From: a candidate division TA06 bacterium B3_TA06
GTDB taxonomy: Bacteria; Hydrothermota; Tepidihabitantia; B3-TA06
Reading direction: 5' to 3'
DNA length: 35,479 nt
Assembly (NCBI GenBank): GCA_005223075.1
Contig: NJBO01000019.1
Location: 1-35,479, forward strand
Position numbers and translations under genes: made by a program. Every line of letters starts with the position of its first letter. The first letter of the stretch is position 1. The notes beneath the pieces are model-generated. The model saw only the letters and a program-made list of their open reading frames with translations. It did not search any database and was not told where the DNA came from. Positions 15,233 through 22,626 of this stretch are shown in pieces.

Positions 15233-16243
15233 TCACTTGCTTCCCGGACCCCAGTCAGGATCGGCATAAACCTTTGCATCGGTAAGTCTTCCCACCTCGC
15301 TTCCTGTTATAACAGTTCCTGCCTCTTCCTTGAATTCCCAGACGTAAAGATCGGCGTGACGGGGTGCAGTGCCCAGGAGAAGGGTGTCACCTGTTGGAGA
15401 AGCGGTTATGTAGGAGTAACTTTTAAACCAGTCCTTGGAGATAGGGATGATCTGAACCTCCGGCTGAGTCTCATCGTAGCGTATGACGTAGACGGTTCCA
15501 ATCTTGCCTTCGCTTTCTTTAACCGCAAAGATCCATCTTCCGTCGTGCGACCAGCAGAGATCGATCCAGCTCCCTATGGGGAGGGGGTCTTTAAGGGAAC
15601 CGGTAAGAAGCCGGTAGTCACTTCCATCCCTGTTCACAAGGCCTATATCCGCGCGCGGCACTGGTATCGGGCCAGCTGGCGTATCCTTTTCATACGTGCC
15701 CAGATTTATAAACGCGATAACCTCGCCATCCGGGGAAAAGGCAGGCGCCATAGCCTTGGTGAAGAGGATGCTATCCACCGCCTCGCTTTCGGTCTTCCTG
15801 TCGGTAAAGAGTGTAGAGATTTTCTCTTCATCGGCCTTCAAGATGGATATACGGCTGGATGTGGTAAATACCAACTCCGGTGCGGTGGGTGAGCCGTCAA
15901 GCCATTGAGGGGCTGGGACCTCATAGTGGGTCAGCTCATTCCCGCTGCGATCCGTTATATATAAGTAGGGAGGATAGTCCGGCTTTTGGCGACTCAGGAA
16001 CGCAATCTTCTCGCTCGCTCCGATAAGGGTGGGAGACCATATTCCCTGCATGCTGTCTTCAAGTGGGGTAATGGATGCTACGAGCTCACCCGTATCGTCG
16101 AGCACGTAGATTACCGAGACGGTGTCCGTCGTGAGGATATAGGAGGCTCTGTCGCCCCAATCGACCTCGTCCCTGCCGCAGAAGACCCCGGCCAGCAGCA
16201 GAAAGGCAAACACACATGCAACCATCCAACCTTTCTTAAACAT
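15233..16243 (-). CDS. Exported TolB/PD40-type beta-propeller protein
   Basis: The ATG at 16243 is preceded by AAGGAGG; the longer frame to 16291 has no ribosome site. The product has 336 residues: a signal peptide (MFKKGWMVACVFAFLLLAG, with a Cys nearby but a poor lipobox), then propeller blades recognisable by PAFSPDGEVIAFI, LCWSHDGRWIFAV, ITASPTGDTLLLG and a closing DPDWGPG. These are the SPDG-type strands of WD40-like/TolB propellers. It probably sits in the periplasm or outer membrane as a binding protein. It is divergent from the protease gene at 16344, with promoters back to back. Specific function unknown. Confidence 0.8.
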   Translation of the reverse strand: MFKKGWMVACVFAFLLLAGVFCGRDEVDWGDRASYILTTDTVSVIYVLDDTGELVASITPLEDSMQGIWSPTLIGASEKIAFLSRQKPDYPPYLYITDRSGNELTHYEVPAPQWLDGSPTAPELVFTTSSRISILKADEEKISTLFTDRKTESEAVDSILFTKAMAPAFSPDGEVIAFINLGTYEKDTPAGPIPVPRADIGLVNRDGSDYRLLTGSLKDPLPIGSWIDLCWSHDGRWIFAVKESEGKIGTVYVIRYDETQPEVQIIPISKDWFKSYSYITASPTGDTLLLGTAPRHADLYVWEFKEEAGTVITGSEVGRLTDAKVYADPDWGPGSK

Positions 16244-16263
16244 CGAAACCTCCTTGATTGGAT

Positions 16264-16291
16264 AGTCTAGGTGAACCGCAAGGGATGTCAA
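16264..16291 (-). promoter_or_regulatory. Promoter of the propeller gene
   Basis: On the minus strand, TTGACA (16286-16291), 16-bp spacer, TAGACT (16264-16269). Confidence 0.7.
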
Positions 16292-16294
16292 TAG

Positions 16295-16322
16295 TTGACA
16301 CGGGGCAAAGTTTGGTTATCTT
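16295..16322 (+). promoter_or_regulatory. Promoter of the protease gene
   Basis: TTGACA (16295-16300), 16-bp spacer, TATCTT (16317-16322). Its -35 is only 3 bp from the -35 of the divergent promoter, forming the palindrome TGTCAA-tag-TTGACA. Confidence 0.7.
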
Positions 16323-16343
16323 TAGGTAAATTTAAGGAGGCTT

Positions 16344-18191
16344 ATGCGTTTTTCAAGTTTTGTTAAGTTTGTTAGCGTGGGAGCTTTCCTGTGGGCTGTT
16401 TGTGCCCTAGCCCAGACCTATAGGGTGGATCAGATACTTTCAAAACACATGAAGGCGATGGGCGGCTCTGCGGTAATCTCTCATCTGGCCTCAGTGGTGC
16501 GCGAGGCGCGCGTGGAGGCCGGTGGACTGAAAGGCACATCCACCACCTGGATACTTCCGCCGAACCGGACCCGCAACCGCATAAAGATGGGGGTGCTCGA
16601 TCAGACCTCGTGTTTTGACGGGGAGTATCAGTGGACGATAGACGCCAACGGTGTGCTTTCGATCGGGGATGAGGAGGCTCGTAAAGCCGGACTTACCGAG
16701 GCACTCATTGACGGCCTGAGCTACATGTTCCCCGACTCGACCCTGAGGGTGCGCTACCTTGGCCGCGAGGGTGAGTTGGGCCGCAGCTTCCTCGTGCTCC
16801 AGATGCTGCCGCAAGACGGGGTTCCTGCAAAGCTCTGGATAGACGAGCAGACCTGGCTTCTGGCCAAAACCGAACTTACCTCAGGCGGACTCACCACTAT
16901 CCGGGAATACTCAGACTACTCTGAGGTCGAAGGGCTTATGGTTCCGCACCGCATTCGCATGCAGATCCCCCAGATGCAGCAGGGGTTCGATTTTTTTGTT
17001 CACACCGTGAAGGTCAACGGGTATGTTGACGAGCGGCTTTTCTTGCGCAAGGAGCGGCCTGTCCACGGCTACGTTATAGCCGCAGGCAAGAAGACAGCCC
17101 CGATCGGCTTTGAGTTCTTAAACGACCACATCTACCTCAAGGGCTTTATAAATGGAGAAGGTCCCTTTGATTTCCTTCTGGACTCGGGTGCCGGTGCTTC
17201 AGTGATCGATGAGGGTCTTGCAAAAAGGCTTCACCTTGCACCGGCCGGTGAGTTCAAAGCAACCGGCGTGTGGGGCTTTGCCGGCATGTCGTTGGTGCAG
17301 GTTGACTCGATAAACCTCGAAGGGCTTGGGCTTTACGGTCAGGTCATCGTGGCGATGGGCCCCTCTGAACTCCTGACACGATACGCAGGTCTGCCCGTTG
17401 CTCTGATCCTCGGCTACGATTGTCTTTCCCGGTTCGCAACCGAGATCCGCTTCTCCGACGCTACCGTGACCTTCCACGAGGCTGAAGGATTCGCCGCACC
17501 TGCGGGCTACAGCTTCCTTTCCTGTTCATTCGGCTCCCGTGTTCCTGTTTTGCAAGCAAGCGTTGAGGATGTAAGGGGTCGGTTCATACTTGATACCGGT
17601 TCAGGATCGTCTATCGATTGCTCTGAACCTTTTATCAAACGCACGGGCCTCAAAAAGGGACGCAGACTCTTCGAATCGGAACTCCACGGTTTCGGCGGCC
17701 CGGTTAAAATCCTGGTGGGCCGGGTCAAACACGTCTCAATAGGCCCTTATTTGATGGAAGATGCTTTGGTTGGCTTTGCCGAGGATGCCCGGTCAGGGGT
17801 GCTTTCCTCCGAGGAATACGACGGCATCATAGGCAACGAGGTGCTGCGTCGCTTCGACCTCATCTTTGACTACGCAGGCGAGCGTGTGGCCATAAAGCCC
17901 AACCCCTCGTTTGAAGAGCCCTTCCGCACCGCAAAGAGCGGGATGATACTTGAGCTCTCCGAGGACGGTCGGATAATCGTCACCCGCAGCGTTCCTTACA
18001 CACCCGCTGATGAGGCCCAGATAGAGCCTGGCTCGGAGCTCCTGGAGGTTGATGGATTCAAGGCGCGCGAGCTTGGCCTTGGCGGTATCCGCGAGATAAT
18101 GCGTGGCCCAGACGGCACCGAGGTCCAGATCAAGCTGCTTTATAATAACGAAGTTCGGGCAGCGACCCTTAAGCTGCGAACCTACTACTGA
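16344..18191 (+). CDS. Exported double retropepsin-like aspartyl protease with PDZ domain
   Basis: A 615-residue protein. A signal peptide (about 1-24, ending ALAQ) is followed by a LolA/outer-membrane-lipoprotein-sorting-like domain (about 25-220: ILSKHMKAMGG, SVVREARVEAGG, WILPPNRTRNRIK). Then come two retropepsin-type domains with catalytic Asp280 (LLDSGAGASVID) and Asp417 (LDTGSGSSID), each followed later by an ILGYD- or IIGNE-type strand. Two half-domains in one chain can form a complete active site. A PDZ domain ends the protein (about 540-610: GMILELSEDGR, VPYTPADEAQIEPGSELLEVDG). It acts outside the cytoplasm, probably in envelope protein processing; substrates unknown. Start fixed by AAGGAGG. 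Confidence 0.85.
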   Translation: MRFSSFVKFVSVGAFLWAVCALAQTYRVDQILSKHMKAMGGSAVISHLASVVREARVEAGGLKGTSTTWILPPNRTRNRIKMGVLDQTSCFDGEYQWTIDANGVLSIGDEEARKAGLTEALIDGLSYMFPDSTLRVRYLGREGELGRSFLVLQMLPQDGVPAKLWIDEQTWLLAKTELTSGGLTTIREYSDYSEVEGLMVPHRIRMQIPQMQQGFDFFVHTVKVNGYVDERLFLRKERPVHGYVIAAGKKTAPIGFEFLNDHIYLKGFINGEGPFDFLLDSGAGASVIDEGLAKRLHLAPAGEFKATGVWGFAGMSLVQVDSINLEGLGLYGQVIVAMGPSELLTRYAGLPVALILGYDCLSRFATEIRFSDATVTFHEAEGFAAPAGYSFLSCSFGSRVPVLQASVEDVRGRFILDTGSGSSIDCSEPFIKRTGLKKGRRLFESELHGFGGPVKILVGRVKHVSIGPYLMEDALVGFAEDARSGVLSSEEYDGIIGNEVLRRFDLIFDYAGERVAIKPNPSFEEPFRTAKSGMILELSEDGRIIVTRSVPYTPADEAQIEPGSELLEVDGFKARELGLGGIREIMRGPDGTEVQIKLLYNNEVRAATLKLRTYY

Positions 18192-18241
18192 TGAAAGTTG
18201 AAAGTAAGGAGGTCATGAAAATCCTCCCGATGCACTGAGGA

Positions 18242-18270
18242 TTGACATAGGCCCTTAATCCGCCTAGAAT
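18242..18270 (+). promoter_or_regulatory. Promoter of the chaN-like gene, leaderless
   Basis: TTGACA (18242-18247), 17-bp spacer, TAGAAT (18265-18270). The GTG at 18276 starts 6 nt after the -10. No Shine-Dalgarno sequence can fit in between. Confidence 0.75.
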
Positions 18271-18275
18271 AATTC

Positions 18276-19145
18276 GTGATCGTTCTGCTGTCGCTTTTAT
18301 TCCTGCAGCCCTCTTTGCCTGAGGACATAACCATCATCTCCGCAACTGGAGATACCCTGTTCTTTAACGAGCTTGCCGATGCGCTCATGGACTACAACGT
18401 AATCTTCGTTGGCGAGCGGCACGACGCAAAAGCCGCACATGAAGCGGAGCTTGCAATCCTTACCGCCCTTGCCGGGAGAGACTCAAACCTGGTGCTTGCA
18501 CTTGAGATGTTTGAAGCCGACGTAGAAGAGGTGTTGTACGCCTACCTGGTCGGAGACATCTCCGAGGATTCCTTCCTTGCGGCCTCCCGTCCCTGGCCCA
18601 ACTACCAGACAGACTACCGGCCACTCGTGGAGTTTGCCAAGGGGAATAAGATTTCTGTCGTTGCCGCCAACGTTCCGCGCCGCGCTGCAGCGGCGGTGGC
18701 GCAGGCAGGAGAGGTCTCACATGAAGTCATGGGAGTAGACAGCGTCTTTATGCCTGACACTTTTCATCTGGACTCCGAGGAATACTACGAGCGTTTTTCC
18801 GCCACCATGCAGGCGATGCCTCACGGCGGCCCCATGGGGAAGATGAACGTTGACGCTCTCTACAAGGCACAGGTTCTCAAGGACGCGGTAATGGCCGCCT
18901 CACTTGAGCCCTGGCTCGATCACCGCATACTCTTCTTCTGCGGACGCTTCCATGCAGATCACCATCTGGGTATCCCCTATCAGTTACACAAGAATCATCC
19001 TGACTTCAAGATAGCGGTGGTTGCCTTGGCCCCGGCGTCCGAGAAGCTTTCTCTTAAGGATCGCTCCGGGATAGCGGACTTCCTGTGGATATACTCACCC
19101 CAGCCGTCTGCAAAGCAGCCGGCCGGGGACCCCGAAAAGAACTGA
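18276..19145 (+). CDS. ChaN-like haem-binding/uptake family protein
   Basis: A 289-residue protein of the ChaN/DUF399 family, whose characterised member (Campylobacter ChaN) is a haem-binding lipoprotein. Family motifs: VIFVGERHDAKAAHEAE (about 45-61), LALEMFEAD, RPWPNYQTDYRPLVEFAK and FFCGRFHADHHLGIPY (about 226-241) with the conserved His residues. A short hydrophobic N-terminus (MIVLLSLLFLQPSLP) may serve for export, but there is no lipobox. GTG start at 18276, apparently leaderless. The last 16 residues contain 14 (SPQPSAKQPAGDPE) encoded by a 42-bp palindromic element, so the natural C-terminus was altered by a repeat insertion. Haem function is inferred from the family. Confidence 0.85.
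   Translation: MIVLLSLLFLQPSLPEDITIISATGDTLFFNELADALMDYNVIFVGERHDAKAAHEAELAILTALAGRDSNLVLALEMFEADVEEVLYAYLVGDISEDSFLAASRPWPNYQTDYRPLVEFAKGNKISVVAANVPRRAAAAVAQAGEVSHEVMGVDSVFMPDTFHLDSEEYYERFSATMQAMPHGGPMGKMNVDALYKAQVLKDAVMAASLEPWLDHRILFFCGRFHADHHLGIPYQLHKNHPDFKIAVVALAPASEKLSLKDRSGIADFLWIYSPQPSAKQPAGDPEKN
19095..19136 (+). repeat. 42-bp palindromic element, in-frame copy C
   Basis: TCACCCCAGCCG, loop, CGGCCGGGGACCCCGAA, exactly 42 bp. It is codons 274-287 of the chaN-like gene, in the same frame (SP...GDPE) as copy A. The gene ends two codons later. Confidence 0.85.
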
Positions 19146-19273
19146 TCGATCACCTGGAAGCTGCCCCTCCCGCGGATCCTGTGATCTCTTTACCCCCTCG
19201 AGGTAAAAGATTTGACAGATCAGCGAGCTTGTCTGTTCAAAAGTCTGTTCCAACCCGAAAGCTTGTAATTTGC

Positions 19274-19304
19274 GATCTTTCGTTGCTGTGCAACGAAAGG
19301 AGCA
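19274..19304 (-). repeat. 31-bp palindromic repeat (CTCCTTT...GATC family)
   Basis: GATCTTTCGTTGCTGTGCAA followed by CGAAAGGAGCA: a perfect stem CTTTCGTTGC/GCAACGAAAG. Near-twin of 19884-19914. Confidence 0.75.
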
Positions 19305-19313
19305 TCGTTCCCA

Positions 19314-19341
19314 TTGACACATCTAAGGTAAGGAGTATTAT
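19314..19341 (+). promoter_or_regulatory. Promoter of the CBS gene, probably leaderless
   Basis: TTGACA (19314-19319), 16-bp spacer, TATTAT (19336-19341); an overlapping TATAAT lies at 19339-19344. The ATG at 19348 is 3-6 nt downstream. The AGGAG at 19331 is too far away (about 12 nt) and inside the promoter. Confidence 0.65.
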
Positions 19342-19347
19342 AATTAC

Positions 19348-19830
19348 ATGCTGAGAGTCAAGGACTGCATGGACAAAGACCCAAAGGTGATAGCGCCCCA
19401 GGCCAGTCTGCGTGAAGCTATCGAGCTGATGCTTGCCGAGCGTGTTGACGGTCTGGCGGTGGTAGACGAGGATCGTCATTCGCTTGGTCTTATCACTTTG
19501 GGCTATCTGCTGCGTGGGTTCATGCCTGCCCACCTCAGCCACTGCCCGGAGAGGATGCTGGAGGAGCTGGAAGCGGTTAACATCCAGGCGTTCTTCGGTC
19601 CGACAAGTGGACTCTTCCTGGTGGCAGACTTCTTTAAGGACGACGTTAAGCCGGTATCGCCAGAAGATTCCCTGATGCTGGCCGCGGCCGAGATGCACCG
19701 TCAGGAGCTTTTTATGCTGCCGGTGGTCGAGGAGAACAAGCTGGCAGGCATGATCTCCCGACGCGACGTCATGCAGGCATTCTTTGACAGATCCTCCTTT
19801 TCTCCTTCGGAGAAAAGATCAGAAGAATAG
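19348..19830 (+). CDS. CBS-pair protein
   Basis: A 160-residue protein made of two CBS domains. Domain 1 is about 1-60 (VKDCMDKDPKVIAPQASLREAIELMLAE read in pieces, then GLAVVDED and GLITLGYLL). Domain 2 is about 95-147 (VKPVSPEDSLMLAAAEMHRQ, MLPVVEENKLAGMISRRDVM). An insert of about 30 residues with FFGPTSGLFLVADFF joins them. CBS pairs bind adenosine nucleotides and act as energy or ligand sensors; no catalytic domain is present, so it should act on a partner. The last 12 residues (about SSFSPSEKRSEE) are encoded by a 29-bp palindromic repeat. Confidence 0.9.
   Translation: MLRVKDCMDKDPKVIAPQASLREAIELMLAERVDGLAVVDEDRHSLGLITLGYLLRGFMPAHLSHCPERMLEELEAVNIQAFFGPTSGLFLVADFFKDDVKPVSPEDSLMLAAAEMHRQELFMLPVVEENKLAGMISRRDVMQAFFDRSSFSPSEKRSEE
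19792..19820 (+). repeat. 29-bp palindromic repeat inside the CBS gene end
   Basis: TCCTCC-TTTTCTCC-ttc-GGAGAAAA-GATC. Same plan as 30693-30721, and the inverse orientation of 19274 and 19884. It supplies part of the C-terminal tail. Confidence 0.7.
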
Positions 19831-19883
19831 ATCTCTAAGCCTGCCTCTCCATATCACTTGAGCATAAGTAGTCGGGATTTTGT

Positions 19884-19914
19884 GATCTTTTGTTGCTAGG
19901 CAACAAAAGGAGCA
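19884..19914 (-). repeat. 31-bp palindromic repeat (CTCCTTT...GATC family)
   Basis: GATCTTTTGTTGCTAGGCAA followed by CAAAAGGAGCA; stem CTTTTGTTGC/GCAACAAAAG (with a short loop). Twin of 19274-19304 and adjacent to the 42-bp-family copy at 19921. Confidence 0.75.
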
Positions 19915-19920
19915 TTTAAT

Positions 19921-19983
19921 CTCGGGGTCCCCCCGGCGTCACCTGTCCTGCCGTCCAGGATGTGAAGCAACGACGTGGGGTGA
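19921..19983 (-). repeat. Long (63-bp) member of the 42-bp element family, copy D
   Basis: On the minus strand it starts TCACCCCACGTCGTTGCTTC and ends GGGGGGACCCCGAG, with a 21-bp longer interior. It begins directly after the TAG of the HD gene (19984-19986), in that gene's reading frame. Confidence 0.75.
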
Positions 19984-20919
19984 CTAGTCTTCCCGGGGCA
20001 GGATGCGGACCGAGTCCTTCGCAATCTTCTCTACCGCATCGCTCACCTCCTCCTCACTCACTATCCCGTCGTTTAAGAGCTCCTGCAGCCGCTTCTCGTT
20101 CACCATGGTGACCTTATCCCAGAATCCCAGCCTTTCCAGCAAGGGCTTCAGCTTCGCCTGATTGATCTTGAAATGCGTGTTTATTTGCAGCCGTGCCGAT
20201 CCCTTGGTGGTGAGTATCTTATGTTCACCGCGTCGGTTCATCTCCTCTAATATCTGTTTCTTTACCTGCTCCATCTGTTTTTCAATCTCTGCACGGTCCG
20301 CGCGCAGATCAAGGTAGCGGCTGATAGCAGGCTCAAGGTCCTCAGAAAGGGCCTCGAATTCCTGCTCCGCAGGCGGTTCTAGAGGCTCGTAGCCGGAGAA
20401 GTAAAGATAAACAGCTGTCCGGGAGGCTATGAAGTCGGCGATGTGCAGGCTCCACTCCAATGGTTTCTTGGGCATGCGTAAGGGCTGCGGTCCCCAAAGC
20501 CCCTGATGGCACTCAATGGCGTTCATGATCTCGTCAAAGTAAGGGGTCTCTGATGCCAGATCCTTCAGCTGATGGCGGACGATCAGAGGGTGATCGGCTT
20601 CAGTTCGATCCTCATCCACCAGTCCGTTCTTGAATGAGTCGTGCAGGATCGTTGCAGCACGTAATACGTCAAGCTTTGCCCCGTCTATCTTGAATACCTT
20701 GGCGATCTCTGTGGCGAGATAGACTGCTCGCCTGGTATGCAGGACAAGACCGCCCTCGCCCAGGGTATCCAGAGGATGGAAGCGACCCGAGGCGGAGGCC
20801 GGCACGTGCCAGAAGTAGGAGGGCACCCGCTCAAGCGCCTTGGTCACAAACAGACGAATCGAGGGGTCCTGGATCTGTGCCAGCTCCTCGTCGAGATTAA
20901 ATTGCCGCTCTGCGTTCAT
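19984..20919 (-). CDS. HD-domain protein, putative phosphohydrolase
   Basis: A 311-residue cytoplasmic protein. The HD metal-binding pattern is present: His61 (LVLHTRRA), His93-Asp94 (ILHDSFKNG), His110 (EADHPLIVRH) and His138 (IECHQG). About residues 195-230 form a charged coiled coil (DRAEIEKQMEQVKKQIL), followed by an unassigned C-terminal region (LKPLLERLGFWDKV, EKRLQELLNDG). HD enzymes hydrolyse phosphate esters such as nucleotides; the substrate here is unknown. The ATG at 20919 lies 7 nt after a good -10 with no ribosome site, so the mRNA is probably leaderless. A 42-bp-family repeat abuts the stop codon. Confidence 0.75.
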   Translation of the reverse strand: MNAERQFNLDEELAQIQDPSIRLFVTKALERVPSYFWHVPASASGRFHPLDTLGEGGLVLHTRRAVYLATEIAKVFKIDGAKLDVLRAATILHDSFKNGLVDEDRTEADHPLIVRHQLKDLASETPYFDEIMNAIECHQGLWGPQPLRMPKKPLEWSLHIADFIASRTAVYLYFSGYEPLEPPAEQEFEALSEDLEPAISRYLDLRADRAEIEKQMEQVKKQILEEMNRRGEHKILTTKGSARLQINTHFKINQAKLKPLLERLGFWDKVTMVNEKRLQELLNDGIVSEEEVSDAVEKIAKDSVRILPRED

Positions 20920-20926
20920 AAGCTTA

Positions 20927-20954
20927 ATGTTAGGGAGGATTGGGCGTTTGTCAA
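20927..20954 (-). promoter_or_regulatory. Promoter of the HD gene, leaderless
   Basis: On the minus strand, TTGACA (20949-20954), 16-bp spacer, TAACAT (20927-20932), 7 nt, ATG. Confidence 0.65.
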
Positions 20955-20978
20955 ACCCTTGCTTCTTGTATTCAAAGA

Positions 20979-21003
20979 AAACGTGGGGCTTGACTCCACG
21001 TTT
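20979..21003 (-). terminator. Terminator of the lipoprotein gene pair
   Basis: Stem AAACGTGG (20979-20986) with CCACGTTT (20996-21003). On the minus strand the stem is followed by a T-rich tract (TTCTTTG). Confidence 0.65.
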
Positions 21004-21018
21004 AAAACTGGGATAGAT

Positions 21019-21759
21019 TTACTCCTCGATGCCGGGCCCTTTGATGAGTCTGGTTTCGCCTTCAAAAGTATAGATTGTTGTATCTTCTACTGCTGGGATT
21101 TTCATCATCATCCAAAGGGTAGTCATCACGACTCCTTCATCCCAAGCCCAGTATTGGAAGTTCTCGTATTCGTCGAAGTCCTCTACCCATTCAGGCATGA
21201 CTTCGATCTTAAGACAGTCAGTATAACCATTGGCTTCTACATCATCTTCTATGACGTTGTAATATGTTCTATGAGTATCGGCCGAATCCGCTACGGTATA
21301 AATCTCCCAGGCATCGCCTAGTTCAGGTATCGATGGGAATACAGTTCCAGTCTCCGAATCACTTATCTCATCGTAGATGTAGGCGGAATCTTGACCTACG
21401 TGCGAATAGGAAAACGCTGGCGGGCCTTCGCTAGAGATGGTTCTGATCTCCCAAACCGGCAGTGGATTGGAGCCAGTTAATTCAGTTTCCCGTATTACCT
21501 CTGATACGTAAGTAAAAGTATCCGTCCAGGAAGTATCTTCCATGGGAAAATCATCTGGATAGTCGATCTCATCGTTTGTTATTGTCTCGTAGTTCCATGT
21601 CTTGCCTTCTTCATAGGGAAAGTAGGGAGACGAACCCGCGCCCATGGGTTCAAGGATTTTACTTTCTCCTGTGTTCCTTATTCCTCCAAACTCATCCTGG
21701 CAGGCGATGAATCCTACCGCAAGGATGAGTGCGACTGCAATCAAGAGTGCTTTTTTCAT
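21019..21759 (-). CDS. Putative lipoprotein with PYxxGxxWxY motif
   Basis: A 246-residue protein. The signal peptide MKKALLIAVALILAVGFIAC ends in a lipobox-like IAC. The mature part contains YFPYEEGKTWNYETI near its start, a pattern shared with the next gene upstream (YFPYTENSEWVYDLL) and, more weakly, with the protein at 22627. Charged beta strands rich in Asp, Glu and Tyr follow. ATG is preceded by AAGGAGG. It lies 35 bp after the stop of the 21795-22454 gene and shares its transcript, which ends at a terminator at 20979-21003. No known function. Confidence 0.75.
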   Translation of the reverse strand: MKKALLIAVALILAVGFIACQDEFGGIRNTGESKILEPMGAGSSPYFPYEEGKTWNYETITNDEIDYPDDFPMEDTSWTDTFTYVSEVIRETELTGSNPLPVWEIRTISSEGPPAFSYSHVGQDSAYIYDEISDSETGTVFPSIPELGDAWEIYTVADSADTHRTYYNVIEDDVEANGYTDCLKIEVMPEWVEDFDEYENFQYWAWDEGVVMTTLWMMMKIPAVEDTTIYTFEGETRLIKGPGIEE

Positions 21760-21794
21760 AACTTGTCCTCCTTAACTTATGTATGTTTATGGCC

Positions 21795-22454
21795 CTAGTT
21801 GTAGGATTCCCTAATCGAGAATTCTAAAATGTATTCGTCCTTTTCTGTGCCGTATTCATCGACTCCCTTGAAATATGTGTAAACCATACCTACGTCACGG
21901 GCCCAGTATTCGGTAAGCTCATAATCACTCCAGTAATCGTCCATACTACATTCGATCTTCAAACACTTCCTGTAATCAAGGATTTTCTCATCATCGGCTA
22001 CGACTTCATACTTCATATACGCATACCACAAGAGATTGAAACCTTCCCATTGGTCTCCAACTTCCGGAATCGATGGTCCAACCAGGAGAGCAGTATCGTC
22101 AGTGTAATCTAGATAAAAGTATACAGAATCCGGCTCTATTCTGATAAAGAACACTGAGGTGTCCACATCTCGGTATCCATCCGTGTCCTCATAATCCAAA
22201 ATCTGATAGACTTCACAGAACTTACTCTCTTTGTATTCGATTTCGCTGATCACCTTCTTGGTCATAGTTCCACTAAGGGTATCGTATTCGTTGTCTTCAG
22301 GATACTCCGTGTCAGTGTAGGAGTACGTGGCCAATAAATCATATACCCACTCGCTGTTTTCGGTGTAAGGGAAGTAAGTGTATTCATCTATCCTGTTGCA
22401 GCCTAACCCCAGGATTAGGGTAGAGGTAATCACAGCTGGCAAGATTTTTTTCAT
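21795..22454 (-). CDS. Putative lipoprotein, paralogue of 21019-21759
   Basis: A 219-residue protein with a lipoprotein signal (MKKILPAVITSTLILGLGC, lipobox LGLGC). The mature part opens with YTYFPYTENSEWVYDL and is acidic and rich in Tyr, similar in plan and size to the downstream gene: an SIPEVGDQWE segment here corresponds to SIPELGDAWE there. Own promoter at 22480 and AGGAGG before ATG. First gene of a two-gene operon. Probably anchored in the outer or inner membrane; function unknown. Confidence 0.75.
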   Translation of the reverse strand: MKKILPAVITSTLILGLGCNRIDEYTYFPYTENSEWVYDLLATYSYTDTEYPEDNEYDTLSGTMTKKVISEIEYKESKFCEVYQILDYEDTDGYRDVDTSVFFIRIEPDSVYFYLDYTDDTALLVGPSIPEVGDQWEGFNLLWYAYMKYEVVADDEKILDYRKCLKIECSMDDYWSDYELTEYWARDVGMVYTYFKGVDEYGTEKDEYILEFSIRESYN

Positions 22455-22479
22455 ACCTTATCCTCCTCGGTTTGGGTAT

Positions 22480-22507
22480 AGTATGCATTCAAATGAGAAT
22501 TTGTCAA
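22480..22507 (-). promoter_or_regulatory. Promoter of the lipoprotein pair
   Basis: On the minus strand, TTGACA (22502-22507), 16-bp spacer, CATACT (22480-22485). Confidence 0.6.
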
Positions 22508-22540
22508 CCGGTGAGGATGTTATGAGAATCGTTTGATTTC

Positions 22541-22582
22541 TTCAGGGTCCCCACAGATTTGTTTTGCAAATCTGTGGGGCAC
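22541..22582 (-). repeat. 42-bp palindromic element, copy E
   Basis: On the minus strand it ends GTGGGGACCCTGAA and contains the stem CCCCACAGATTTG/CAAATCTGTGGGG. Intergenic, just downstream of the terminator of gene 22627. One base of the GGGGACCCCGAA end is changed. Confidence 0.75.
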
Positions 22583-22586
22583 AAAA

Positions 22587-22610
22587 AACGCGGGGCTTGC
22601 GCCCCGCGTT
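22587..22610 (-). terminator. Terminator of gene 22627-23277
   Basis: Stem AACGCGGGGC / GCCCCGCGTT with a 4-nt loop. On the minus strand a T-run follows (TTTTGTG). Confidence 0.85.
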
Positions 22611-22626
22611 ACAATCTTTGGGATAA

